Origin: Rhodobacteraceae bacterium WD3A24
GTDB lineage: Bacteria; Pseudomonadota; Alphaproteobacteria; Rhodobacterales; Rhodobacteraceae
Length of the DNA: 64,000 nt
Direction of reading: 5' to 3'
NCBI GenBank assembly: GCA_002967695.1
Contig: PUHN01000003.1
Coordinates: 62,001 to 126,000 of the forward strand
The notes beneath the pieces are model-generated. The model was not told where the DNA came from and made no database searches. It saw nothing but the letters and a program-made list of their open reading frames with translations. Of the stretch, positions 26,575 to 34,851 are shown piece after piece; position 1 is the stretch's first letter; each line of letters begins with the position of its first letter. A program made the translations under genes and the position numbers.

Positions 26575-27080
26575 GTCCCGTCACCCTTGCCTTCGGTGCC
26601 TGCGGCCACCTCGACGGCGCGAAAGGCGGTGACGAGCGCGGCCAGCGCGAAGCCGGCCGGTGGCAGGAAATAGGTGGGCCAGACCGGCAGAAGCATGTTG
26701 AGCACGATGACCGACGAGCCGCTGCCCCAGTTCGAAAGCGCGGTCTCCCACGTGGTGTAGGTCATCACCGCGTAGATCGCGCAGGCCAGAAGCGCCACGA
26801 TCACGTCGGAAACACGGGTGATCCGCGGCCCCAGCATCGCGTCGACCACTTCGACCGAGACCATGCCGCGCCGGCGTTCGACCCAGGCCAGCGGAAGGAA
26901 GGCGATCAGCACCATGTAATAGCGCGAGACGATCTCGTTGGTCGCCGGCAGCGGCCGTCCGACAATGTTGCGCGCGGCGACGTCGATGCCGACATGGACC
27001 ATCATCAGCAAAACCCCGACCGCGCCGACAAGCGCGAGCGTCTGGGCCATGCGTTCGGCAAGTCGTGCCAGCGCACTCAT
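26571..27080 (-). CDS. TRAP transporter small permease (DctQ-like)
   Basis: A 169-residue protein with four predicted membrane helices (ALVGAVGVLLMMVHVGIDVAAR, YYMVLIAFLPLAWVERR, VIVALLACAIYAVMTYTTW, YFLPPAGFALAALVTAF). The segment RPLPATNEIVSRYYMV is typical of DctQ. It pairs with DctM to form the membrane complex. The ATG at 27080 (MSALARLAERMAQ) is chosen over one 36 bp upstream. It overlaps dctM by 4 bp and follows dctP by 54 bp, the normal dctP-dctQ-dctM order. Confidence 0.88.
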   Translation of the reverse strand: MSALARLAERMAQTLALVGAVGVLLMMVHVGIDVAARNIVGRPLPATNEIVSRYYMVLIAFLPLAWVERRRGMVSVEVVDAMLGPRITRVSDVIVALLACAIYAVMTYTTWETALSNWGSGSSVIVLNMLLPVWPTYFLPPAGFALAALVTAFRAVEVAAGTEGKGDGT

Positions 27081-27134
27081 CGTGACTCCGGATGACGGGG
27101 TGGGCCGGGCCGCCACGCGGCCCGGCGAAGGGTG

Positions 27135-28256
27135 TCACTCGCCGTAGCTGGCGAAGTCGACCTGGCTCCAGATCTCGTCCCACATGGCCTGCGCCATCGC
27201 CTCGGGGTCGTCTCCGACCTCCTCGTTGATGCCGCGCCACTTCTCGACAAGGTCCATGAACTCGGCCACGCGCTCGGACGCGTCGTCCATCCCGAACCGC
27301 TCGGCCGACAGCTCGGCGGCCGTGTCGCGGTCGGCCGCGGCGAAGTCGCGCGAGGCTTCGACGAAGTCCTCGTCGGCCTGGAGGAACTCGATGCCGGCCT
27401 CTTCGGCGGCGGCGCGGGCGGCCTGCGGGAAGTCGTAGCCCCAGCGATAGGTGAAGTCCGCATTCGCCCGGTTGGCCGCGCGGACCAGCGCAGCGCGCTC
27501 ATCGGCGCTGAGCTCGCCCCAGGTGCTGGTGGCCACGGTAAAGTTCGAGGTCGAGAAATACGCGCCCAGCGGCACCTCGGTCACATGGGTGACAAGATCG
27601 ACCAGCCGGAAGGACAGCAGGTCGCCGACCGACGCCATGGTGCCGTCGATCGTGCCCTGCGACATGGCCTCGAAGGTGTCGCCCACGCCGATGCTAACGG
27701 GAACGGCCCCGAAATTCTCGGCCCAGCGCGAGAACGGCGCCCCGCCGGAGCGCAGGCGCAGCCCCTCCAGATCGTCCGCGGACTCGACCGGCGTGTTGGT
27801 CATCAGCACATACGGGTCGGACGAGCCCGAGCCCAGATAGACGACGTCGAAGTCGTTCATCTCGGTCTGGCAGCTATCGCAGGTCACCGTGTATTCGGTT
27901 ATGGCGGCCGCTACCGCGTGCGGATTGACGGCCGACAGCGACAGCTCGCCCGCCAGCGCCATGTTGGGCAGCTCGGCGGGGAAGTAGAGCGGCAGCAGGT
28001 TGCCCACATCTGCGAGCCCGGTCTGCAGCGCGTCCTTCATCTGGCCGAGGGAGACGACCTCGGGGCCAAGGATGCTGGCGGTCAGCGCGCCTTCGGACTC
28101 CTCGGGCAGATACTCGACAAGGCCCTCGTAGAGATGGCTGTGCGCCGGATGCGCCGGCGGGACGCCGGGGGCGATGCGCAGGTCGCGCGCCCCGGCCGCG
28201 CCGGCGGCCAGCGTCCCGGCCATGAGCATTGTGGCAAGTCTTGTTGGCAGTTTCAT
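27135..28256 (-). CDS. TRAP transporter periplasmic substrate-binding protein (DctP-like)
   Basis: A 373-residue periplasmic receptor. The signal peptide is about residues 1-23 (LATMLMAGTLAAGAAGA). The mature protein follows the TRAP type II-like layout: VPPAHPAHSHLYEGLVEYL, LGQMKDALQTGLADVGNLLP and DDLEGLRLRSGGAPFSRWAENFGAVPVSI. A C-x2-C pair (TCDSCQTEM) near residue 122 is unusual for the family and may form a periplasmic disulfide. The C-terminal 70 residues are strongly acidic. It is encoded 31 bp after the amidohydrolase and delivers the ligand to DctQM. Ligand identity is unknown; an aromatic or aliphatic acid is likely from context. Confidence 0.88.
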   Translation of the reverse strand: MKLPTRLATMLMAGTLAAGAAGARDLRIAPGVPPAHPAHSHLYEGLVEYLPEESEGALTASILGPEVVSLGQMKDALQTGLADVGNLLPLYFPAELPNMALAGELSLSAVNPHAVAAAITEYTVTCDSCQTEMNDFDVVYLGSGSSDPYVLMTNTPVESADDLEGLRLRSGGAPFSRWAENFGAVPVSIGVGDTFEAMSQGTIDGTMASVGDLLSFRLVDLVTHVTEVPLGAYFSTSNFTVATSTWGELSADERAALVRAANRANADFTYRWGYDFPQAARAAAEEAGIEFLQADEDFVEASRDFAAADRDTAAELSAERFGMDDASERVAEFMDLVEKWRGINEEVGDDPEAMAQAMWDEIWSQVDFASYGE

Positions 28257-28287
28257 TTCGGTCTCCTCCCTTGTTTGACCGTGCCGC

Positions 28288-29166
28288 TCAGAGTCCGAGC
28301 AGCTTGCGCGCGTTCTCCTTCAGGATCAGCGGACGCACCTCGTCGCGTATCTCGATCTTCTCGAAGTCGCTCAGCCAGCGGTCCGGCGTGAGCGCCGGCC
28401 AGTCCGACCCGAACAGCATCTTTTTCTTGAGCAGCGTGTTCGCGTAATGCGTGAAGATCGGCGGAAAGTACTTCGGCGACCATCCAGACATGTCGATGTA
28501 GACGTTGGGCTTGTGATTGGCGACGGTCAGCCCCTCTTCCGTCCAGGGAAAGGACGGATGCGCCATCACGATCGGCATGTCGGGGAAATCCACCGCGACA
28601 TCGTCGATATAGATCGGATTGGAATAGCCCTGCCGCATCCCCATGCCGCCGCGCATGCCCGCACCGACCCCGGTCTGGCCGGTGTGGAACAGCGCGATCG
28701 CGCCCTCGTCCTGGATGGCCTCGTACATGACATAGGCTGACCGGTCGTTGGGGTAGAAGCCCTGCATCGTGGGGTGGAACTTGAAGCCCCGCACGCCGAA
28801 CTCGCGCACCAGCCGCCGGGCCTCGCGCGCGCCGGCCCGGCCCTTGGCCGGGTCGATCGAGGCGAAGGGGATCATGATGTCGTCATTCTCGGCGGCGATC
28901 CCGGCGACCTCCTCGTTGGAGTAGCGGCGAAAGCCCGTCTCGCGCTCGGAATCCACCGGGAAGATCACGCAGCCGATCCTGCGTTCGCGGAAGTAGTCGG
29001 CCGTCTGCTGGACGCTGGGCAGGTGATCGTGGTCCTGCCCGGCGGGGTTGCGGAAGTATTTGGCGAGCGCGGCCTGGAACTCGTCATACCCGTCGTCCCG
29101 GGGGCCGCAGCAGGGCTCCTCGGCATGGGTGTGGAAATCTATGGCGACAAGGTCGTCGATGTTCAC
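28288..29166 (-). CDS. Amidohydrolase family 2 (metal-dependent hydrolase/decarboxylase)
   Basis: A 292-residue TIM-barrel protein of the amidohydrolase_2 family, whose members include gamma-resorcylate and ACMS decarboxylases and lactone hydrolases. Metal ligands are visible: H12-x-H14 in IDFHTHAEE, a later histidine in FKFHPTMQGF or IVMAHPSFPW, and the final aspartate in LFGSDWPALTPDRW. The PCCG pair near the N-terminus is noteworthy. It overlaps the MarR gene by 4 bp and precedes dctP, so uptake and this reaction are co-regulated. In aromatic pathways such enzymes often decarboxylate or hydrolyse a ring or side-chain intermediate. The precise reaction cannot be assigned. Confidence 0.85.
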   Translation of the reverse strand: MNIDDLVAIDFHTHAEEPCCGPRDDGYDEFQAALAKYFRNPAGQDHDHLPSVQQTADYFRERRIGCVIFPVDSERETGFRRYSNEEVAGIAAENDDIMIPFASIDPAKGRAGAREARRLVREFGVRGFKFHPTMQGFYPNDRSAYVMYEAIQDEGAIALFHTGQTGVGAGMRGGMGMRQGYSNPIYIDDVAVDFPDMPIVMAHPSFPWTEEGLTVANHKPNVYIDMSGWSPKYFPPIFTHYANTLLKKKMLFGSDWPALTPDRWLSDFEKIEIRDEVRPLILKENARKLLGL

Positions 29167-29645
29167 GGCGTCGTCTCCGGGGTCAGGCCGACATACTTCT
29201 GAAGCAGCGCGAAAAGCTGCGCCTGCTCCTTTGGGTCAAGGGGCGTGGGACGCCGCGCGTCGTGGCTGAAGAACGCCTCGGCATGCGCGCTGACGAAGCC
29301 CTCGCCCTCGGGCGTGAGGCGCAGCTCGATAGCGCGGCGGTCATCGTCGGGGGTGCGCCGCGCGATCAGGCCGCGTTCCTCGAAGTTGCGGATCATCTTG
29401 GTCATGTGCGCGCGCTTGATGCGCAGCCGCTGGGCCAGCAATCCCTGCCGGATGCCGGGATTGAGGTGGATGACGTAAAGAACCGAGAATTCCCCCGGCC
29501 GCAGGCCGTACTGGCCCAGATCCTCGAAGAAGGCTTCGAAGACCTGAACCTGCGCGAGCCGCAGCAGGAACCCCAGCGATCCCGACAGCCGGTCGAGCGC
29601 GACGTCCTCCATGCTGGCGGGCGGACGCGGGATCGTGCGGGTCAT
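29163..29645 (-). CDS. MarR-family transcriptional regulator
   Basis: A 160-residue winged-helix regulator. The core LRPGEFSVLYVIHLNPGIRQGLLAQRL with LRIKRAHMTKMIRNFEERGLI and the wing RTPDDDRRAIELRLTPEG match MarR. Members next to aromatic-acid CoA ligases (for example CouR, FerC) are repressors released by the aroyl-CoA thioester. The gene overlaps both the crotonase and amidohydrolase genes by 4 bp, so it would control its own operon. The divergent 135-bp region 30443-30577, which holds a GAATATTC palindrome, is the likely operator. Ligand and site are inferred. Confidence 0.87.
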   Translation of the reverse strand: MTRTIPRPPASMEDVALDRLSGSLGFLLRLAQVQVFEAFFEDLGQYGLRPGEFSVLYVIHLNPGIRQGLLAQRLRIKRAHMTKMIRNFEERGLIARRTPDDDRRAIELRLTPEGEGFVSAHAEAFFSHDARRPTPLDPKEQAQLFALLQKYVGLTPETTP

Positions 29646-30442
29646 GAGTCGCCGCCCCCGGGGATGTTCAGCCGCTTCGCCCGCTTTTCGAGGAAGGCGC
29701 GCAGCCGTTCCTCGGCCTCGGGCGTAGTGGTGGTCAGCGACGACATGATCGACTCCACGAACAATCCGTCCTCGGATGACATGTCCTGGATGCGCGGCAG
29801 CGCGTTGAGGATCGCGTAATTCGACATCTCGGCATTCTCGGCGGCGCTGGCGGCCAGCTCGACGGCCCTTTCCAGCGCGCCGCCCTCGGCGGTCAGGTAC
29901 TGGACGATGCCCCAGCGCTCGGCCTCCTCGGCGGTGACAACCCGGCCGGTCAGCATCAGGTCGCCCATCCGGGCCGCGCCCATCAGCCGCGCCGCCCGGA
30001 CCGATCCGCCGCCGCCCACGAAGATGCCGCGTTGGCCCTCGGGCAGGGCGAAGAACGCGGTCGGATCGGCAACGCGGATATGGGTTGCCGAGGCAAGTTC
30101 GAGCCCGCCGCCCACCACCGCGCCGTGCAGCGCGCTGACATAGGGGATCGTGCCGCGCTCGATCATCGCGAAGACGGCGTGCCAGCGGCGCGATCCGCGC
30201 ACCGATTCCATCGCGGTTTTCGTGGAATGCTCGGCAAGGTCGAGCCCCGAGCAGAAGTGCCTGCCGTGGCCGTGGATCACGGCCGCGCGCGCCTCGCCCT
30301 CGGCGCGCTCCACCACTTCGGCGATGGCCTCGATGAAGCGGTCGCTGATGGCGTTGCGCTTGTCGGGGCGGTTCAGGCCGATCACCGCGACCGGGCCGCG
30401 AAGCTCATATGTGACGAGCGCCTGCGTCGCCGGTGCGTTCAT
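29642..30442 (-). CDS. Enoyl-CoA hydratase/isomerase (crotonase) family protein
   Basis: A 266-residue crotonase. The CoA oxyanion-hole segments are HFCSGLDLAEHS and GAVVGGGLELASATH. Both canonical catalytic glutamates of hydratases appear present, one in GGGLELA and one in LPEGQRGIFVGGGG. With a feruloyl-CoA-synthase-like ligase diverging from it, it may hydrate or cleave a hydroxycinnamoyl-CoA; it does not look like a classical feruloyl-CoA hydratase-lyase (Ech), so this stays tentative. The ATG at 30442 follows GGGGGAAGG; the longer open frame is antisense to the ligase. It begins the leftward six-gene unit. Confidence 0.87.
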   Translation of the reverse strand: MNAPATQALVTYELRGPVAVIGLNRPDKRNAISDRFIEAIAEVVERAEGEARAAVIHGHGRHFCSGLDLAEHSTKTAMESVRGSRRWHAVFAMIERGTIPYVSALHGAVVGGGLELASATHIRVADPTAFFALPEGQRGIFVGGGGSVRAARLMGAARMGDLMLTGRVVTAEEAERWGIVQYLTAEGGALERAVELAASAAENAEMSNYAILNALPRIQDMSSEDGLFVESIMSSLTTTTPEAEERLRAFLEKRAKRLNIPGGGDS

Positions 30443-30496
30443 GCCTTCCCCCTTCGCGCGGCGCCCGGATCGTGACCGGCGGCCGATATTGTCCAC

Positions 30497-30504
30497 GAAT
30501 ATTC
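30497..30504. promoter_or_regulatory. Candidate operator palindrome between the divergent aromatic operons
   Basis: The perfect 8-bp palindrome GAATATTC sits in the AT-rich centre of the 135-bp region between the crotonase and CoA-ligase genes. It is framed by wider TTGTC (30489-30493) and GACAA (30517-30521) arms. MarR-type repressors of aromatic-CoA pathways bind such inverted repeats over divergent promoters. No binding data exist in the sequence, so the role is inferred. Confidence 0.4.
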
Positions 30505-30577
30505 TGTTTCCCAGTAGACAAATTTGCCGCGCCGAGTCAAGTTGCACGCGACGAGGCTGGAGACCCGTGGGGGAGAG

Positions 30578-32440
30578 ATGGCGGCAGACAGGGCGCGCGA
30601 TTCCCGCAGCAACCCGGCGCTGTGGAACCCGACCGTTAGGATGGAGGAGCGCCCCGACGGTGCCATCCTGATCTGGCAGGAGGATCCGCTGGGCGCCTAT
30701 CCCGACAGGCTGAACGAGCGCCTGCTGCACTGGGCCGAAGCCGCGCCCGACCGTGTCTGGATGGCCCGGCGCGGCGAAGACGGCGACTGGCGCAAGGTCA
30801 CCTATGCCGAGGCCGCCGCCCGCGTGCAGGCGATCGGGCAAGCCCTGCTCGACCGCGGGCTATCGCCCGAGCGTCCGCTGGTGATCCTGTCGGCCAACAG
30901 CATCGCCCATGCCCTCATGGCGCTGGGCGCGCAGCATGTCGGCGTGCCGTCGGCGGCGATCGCGCCGGCCTATTCGCTGCAATCCGAGGATTACGGCAAG
31001 CTGCGCGACATCGCCGGCCAGCTAAGCCCGGGGATGATCTTCGCCGAGGAGGCCGCCGCCTTCGCCCCCGCGATCGACGCGGTTTTCGGCCCGGATGTGC
31101 CCGTCGTCTCGGTCGCCGGGCGCGTGGAGGGGCGCGAGACGCTGTCCTTCGACACTCTCTGCCGAACCCCGGTCACCGAGGCCGTGCAGAAGGCGTTTGC
31201 GGCGACCGGCCCCGACACGGTGGCCAAGTTCCTGTTCACCTCTGGGACGACCGGCTCCCCCAAGGCGGTGATCCAGACGCAGCGGATGCTTTGTGCCAAC
31301 CAGGAAATGGTCGCCGATTGCTACGCCTTCATGCGCGAGACGCCGCCCGTGGTGGTGGACTGGGCACCGTGGAACCATACCGCAAGCGGCAACAAGGTGT
31401 TCAACCTTGTCATCTACAACGGCGGCACCTTCTATATCGACGACGGCAAGCCCAGCCCGAAGCTGATCGGCAAGACCATCGAGAACCTTCGCGAGATCTC
31501 GCCGACCTGGTATTTCAACGTCCCCGTCGGCTACCAGATGCTGCTGGACGCGATGGAGACGGACGACCGCTTGCGCGAGACCTTCTTCGCCCGGCTGTCG
31601 ATGATGATGTATGCCGGCGCGGGGATGAGCCAGCCTGTGTGGGACCGGCTGACCCGCGTTGCCGAGGCCGCGGTGCCGGGCGGCGTGCTGCTGGCCACGG
31701 GCTACGGCGCGACCGAAACGGGACCGTTCTCGCTGATGTGCACCGAGCGCCAGGAGACCGCCGGCAACCTGGGCCCGCCCGCGCGCGGCGTTATCCTCAA
31801 GCTGGTGCCGCAGGGCGACAAGCTCGAGGCGCGGATGAAGGGGCCGCACATCACGCCGGGCTACTGGCGCAACCCGGAACTGACCGCCGGGGCGTTCGAC
31901 AAGGAAGGCTACTACAAGCTGGGCGATGCGCTGCGCTTCGCCGTGCCCGGCGACCCGGCGCGGGGGTTCTATTTCGACGGCCGCCTCGCAGAGAACTTCA
32001 AGCTCGACACCGGCACATGGGTCGCGGTGGGGCCGCTGCGCGCCACCCTGACCGACGACATGAAAGGCATCGCCAGCGACGTGGTGATCGCCGGCGAGAA
32101 CCGCCCCGAACTGGCCGCGCTGGTGGTGCCCGACTACGATGCGCTGCGCGGGCTTGTGGGCGAGGCGCTGGATGATGACGCGCTGCTTGCGCACCCGACC
32201 GTTCGCGCGCTCGCCGCCGAACGGCTGGCCGAGCACGGCGCGCGCGCAACCGGATCGGCCAATCGCGTGATGCGGATGATGTTCCTGTCCGAGCCGTTGC
32301 GCTTCGACCGCGGCGAGGTCACCGACAAGGGCTCGATCAACCAGCGCGCCGTTCTGCGCGAGCGTGCCGATCTGGTCGAGGCGCTGTTCGGTGACGATCC
32401 GCGCGTGATCCACCCGGCAACATCGGAGGCGGGCACATGA
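30578..32440 (+). CDS. Feruloyl-CoA synthase-like AMP-forming ligase
   Basis: A 620-residue ANL-superfamily ligase that activates an acid as its CoA thioester through an acyl-AMP. The P-loop-like A3 motif is FLFTSGTTGSPKA near residue 219, and A5 is TGYGATETGPF. The segment FDGRLAENFKLDTGTWVAVG and the C-terminal DKGSINQRAV (with its adenylation lysine) are characteristic of Fcs/hydroxycinnamate-CoA ligases, which are longer than ordinary acyl-CoA synthetases. The ATG at 30578 has GGGGGAGAG just upstream. It heads the rightward ligase-SDR-ACAD operon with 4-bp overlaps. Ferulate, coumarate or a related phenylpropenoate is the probable substrate. Confidence 0.86.
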   Translation: MAADRARDSRSNPALWNPTVRMEERPDGAILIWQEDPLGAYPDRLNERLLHWAEAAPDRVWMARRGEDGDWRKVTYAEAAARVQAIGQALLDRGLSPERPLVILSANSIAHALMALGAQHVGVPSAAIAPAYSLQSEDYGKLRDIAGQLSPGMIFAEEAAAFAPAIDAVFGPDVPVVSVAGRVEGRETLSFDTLCRTPVTEAVQKAFAATGPDTVAKFLFTSGTTGSPKAVIQTQRMLCANQEMVADCYAFMRETPPVVVDWAPWNHTASGNKVFNLVIYNGGTFYIDDGKPSPKLIGKTIENLREISPTWYFNVPVGYQMLLDAMETDDRLRETFFARLSMMMYAGAGMSQPVWDRLTRVAEAAVPGGVLLATGYGATETGPFSLMCTERQETAGNLGPPARGVILKLVPQGDKLEARMKGPHITPGYWRNPELTAGAFDKEGYYKLGDALRFAVPGDPARGFYFDGRLAENFKLDTGTWVAVGPLRATLTDDMKGIASDVVIAGENRPELAALVVPDYDALRGLVGEALDDDALLAHPTVRALAAERLAEHGARATGSANRVMRMMFLSEPLRFDRGEVTDKGSINQRAVLRERADLVEALFGDDPRVIHPATSEAGT

Positions 32441-33195
32441 AGGTTGAAGATGCCGTCATTCTCGTGACCGGCGCGGGGTCGGGGCTGGGCGAGGCCACGG
32501 CGCGCCACCTCGCCGCCTGTGGCGCCGACGTCGTGGTGCTGGACCGCGACGCTGCAGCCGCGTCCCGCGTCGCGGGCGATATCGGCGGCCTCGCCGCCGA
32601 GGCCGACGTGACCGACAACGCCGCGATCACCGCCGCGCTCGACTCGGCCGAAGTCCGCGGGCCCCTGCGCGGGGTGGTCAATTGCGCCGGCATCGCAGCG
32701 GCGGCGCGGATACTGGGCCGCGAGGGGCCGATGGAGCTGGACGCGTTTGAGCGGGTGATCCGCGTCAACCTGATCGGCACCTTCAACGTCCTGCGGCTCG
32801 CGGCCGAGCGTATCGCGCGGGCCGAGCCGATGGAGGACGGCGAGCGCGGCGCGGCCGTCAACACGGCATCGGTCGCGGCCTTCGACGGCCAGATAGGGCA
32901 GGCGGCCTATGCGGCCTCGAAAGGCGGGATCACCTCGCTCGCCCTGCCCGCCGCGCGCGAGCTGGCGCGTTTCGGCATCCGCGTGAACACGATCGCGCCG
33001 GGCGTGTTCCTCACGCCGCTTCTGGCCGAGCTTCCGCAGGAGGTGCAGGACGGCATCGCCGCCTCGATCCCGTTCCCGCAGCGGCTGGGTGATCCGGAGG
33101 AATTCGCCCGCACGGTGCGCTATTGCCTTGAGACCCGCTATCTGAACGCCGAGGTGATCCGGCTGGATGGCGGCGTGCGGCTGCCCCCGAAATGA
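32437..33195 (+). CDS. SDR dehydrogenase (3-hydroxyacyl-CoA dehydrogenase type 2-like)
   Basis: A 252-residue short-chain dehydrogenase. The nucleotide-binding motif is VTGAGSGLGEATARHL, the active site has S in NTASVAAFDGQIGQ and the Y-x3-K pair in AAYAASKGG, and VNTIAPGVFLTPLL follows. The overall pattern resembles HSD17B10-type 3-hydroxyacyl-CoA dehydrogenases, which oxidise the hydroxyacyl-CoA in beta-oxidation; the D in VVLDRD suggests NAD preference. It overlaps the ligase and ACAD genes by 4 bp each, so the three enzymes are translated together. With the crotonase across the promoter this gives a full side-chain beta-oxidation set except for a thiolase, which I do not see. Confidence 0.87.
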   Translation: MKVEDAVILVTGAGSGLGEATARHLAACGADVVVLDRDAAAASRVAGDIGGLAAEADVTDNAAITAALDSAEVRGPLRGVVNCAGIAAAARILGREGPMELDAFERVIRVNLIGTFNVLRLAAERIARAEPMEDGERGAAVNTASVAAFDGQIGQAAYAASKGGITSLALPAARELARFGIRVNTIAPGVFLTPLLAELPQEVQDGIAASIPFPQRLGDPEEFARTVRYCLETRYLNAEVIRLDGGVRLPPK

Positions 33196-34844
33196 CCGCG
33201 CCGGGGATGGAGATGACCCTGGCCCTGCTGGCGGCCACGCCGGGCTGGCAGGCCCTGACCGCCGCGCGGCCCGATCTGGACGACGACCTGGCCGCCGCGA
33301 TCCTGGGCGAGGCCGAGAAGTTCGCGCAGGGCGCGCTAGCGCCCCTCAACGCGGTCTCGGACCGGCAGGGGTGCCGGCTGGAGGGCGGGCGCGTGGCCAC
33401 GCCCGAAGGCTTCGCCGAAGCCTATGCCCGGATGGGCCGCGACGGCTGGCTGGCAATGGACCTGCCCGAGGCGCTGGGCGGGCAGGGTCTGCCGACCACC
33501 CTGCACGCCGCGGCGAGCCCGCATTTCGAAGGGGCGGCGATGGCCTTCATGATGGCGGGCGGCTCCAGCCGCGCCGCTGCCCACATGCTGGCGCGAGTGG
33601 CCCCCGATGTGGCGGCGGAATGGGGGCCGAAACTGGCAAGCGGCGACTGGGCGGCCAGCATCTGCATATCCGAGCCGGATGCGGGCTCGGACGTGGGGCG
33701 CATCCGCACGCGGGCCGAGAAGGTCGACGGCATCTGGCGCATCACCGGCAACAAGGTCTGGATTTCGTTCGGCGACCACGACATGAGCCGCCGCATCGGG
33801 CACTGCCTGCTGGCCCGCACCGGCCGGCCGGGCGAGGGCACGCGCGGGCTGAGCCTGTTCCTGGTGCCCGACCGTCTGGACGATGGCGCGGGCAACGGCG
33901 TGACCGTCACCCGGATCGAGGAGAAGATGGGCCTGCACGGCTCGCCCACCTGCGCGCTGTCCTTCGACGAGTCGCAGGCGACGCTTCTGGGCGAGGCGGG
34001 GCGCGGCATCCGGCAGATATTCGCGATGATCGAGCTGATGCGGCTGCAGACCGCTTGTCAGGGCCTGGGGGTTGCACAGGCCGCCTGCCGGCAGGCGCGC
34101 GGCTACGCCCATGAGCGCCGCCAGGGCGGGCAGCCCGACAGGCCGCCGGTGCCGATCCTGGCCCATGCGGATGTGCGGCGTCAGCTTGCGGTGATGGAGT
34201 CGCGAACGGCGGTGCTCGAGGCGCTGGTCACTGAGCTCGCGAGCCTTCTGGACCTTGCCCGAGACGGCGATGCCGAGGCCGGAACGCTCGCCGCGATGCT
34301 CCTGCCACTGGCCAAGAACTTCGGCGCCGAGACGGCCTTCGAGACGGCGAACGGCGCGGTGCAGGTTCTGGGCGGGGCGGGCTACACCCGCGACTGGCCG
34401 GCCGAGCAGATGGTCCGCGACGCGCGGGTCATCGCGATCTACGAGGGCACGACGGGCATCCAGGCGCAGGATTTCCTGCTGCGCCGCGTGCTGGCCGATG
34501 GGGCCGGGGCGCCCGCGCCGCTGTCCGCGCGGATGCGCGCGGATCTGGATGCGTGCCCCGACCGAGCGGCGGCGGAAACCGCCGATGACCTTCTTTCCCG
34601 TTTCGAGGCGCTGGTCCGTGCGCTGCGCGAGAGGGCACCGGACCTCTCACCGCCGGAACTTGCCGCCGACGGGATGCTGCGAGCGGGCTGGGCGGTGGTC
34701 GGCGCCTGGATGGCCTGCCGCCTGATCGGGCTGGATGGCGAGGCGGCGCGGCTGGGCCGGTTCCGCCTGCATGGCCTGCCCGCCGAGATGGCGGCGGCCG
34801 AGGCCGCCTGCCACCTGCCCGATGCGTTGATCGGCGGGGTGTGA
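33192..34844 (+). CDS. Acyl-CoA dehydrogenase with C-terminal extension
   Basis: A 550-residue flavoprotein. Domain order is N-terminal helical (to about 150), middle FAD-binding strand domain (ICISEPDAGSDVGRI), C-terminal helical domain ending in VIAIYEGTTGIQAQD with the catalytic-type glutamate, and an extra about 110 residues typical of long ACADs (acetyl-CoA_dh_C-like). Such enzymes oxidise acyl-CoA to enoyl-CoA and pass electrons to ETF. It overlaps the SDR by 4 bp and ends 8 bp from the converging aminopeptidase gene. It would introduce the side-chain double bond in a dihydro-cinnamoyl-CoA or similar substrate; this is inferred from its neighbours. Confidence 0.88.
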   Translation: MTAPGMEMTLALLAATPGWQALTAARPDLDDDLAAAILGEAEKFAQGALAPLNAVSDRQGCRLEGGRVATPEGFAEAYARMGRDGWLAMDLPEALGGQGLPTTLHAAASPHFEGAAMAFMMAGGSSRAAAHMLARVAPDVAAEWGPKLASGDWAASICISEPDAGSDVGRIRTRAEKVDGIWRITGNKVWISFGDHDMSRRIGHCLLARTGRPGEGTRGLSLFLVPDRLDDGAGNGVTVTRIEEKMGLHGSPTCALSFDESQATLLGEAGRGIRQIFAMIELMRLQTACQGLGVAQAACRQARGYAHERRQGGQPDRPPVPILAHADVRRQLAVMESRTAVLEALVTELASLLDLARDGDAEAGTLAAMLLPLAKNFGAETAFETANGAVQVLGGAGYTRDWPAEQMVRDARVIAIYEGTTGIQAQDFLLRRVLADGAGAPAPLSARMRADLDACPDRAAAETADDLLSRFEALVRALRERAPDLSPPELAADGMLRAGWAVVGAWMACRLIGLDGEAARLGRFRLHGLPAEMAAAEAACHLPDALIGGV

Positions 34845-34851
34845 GCCGCCG

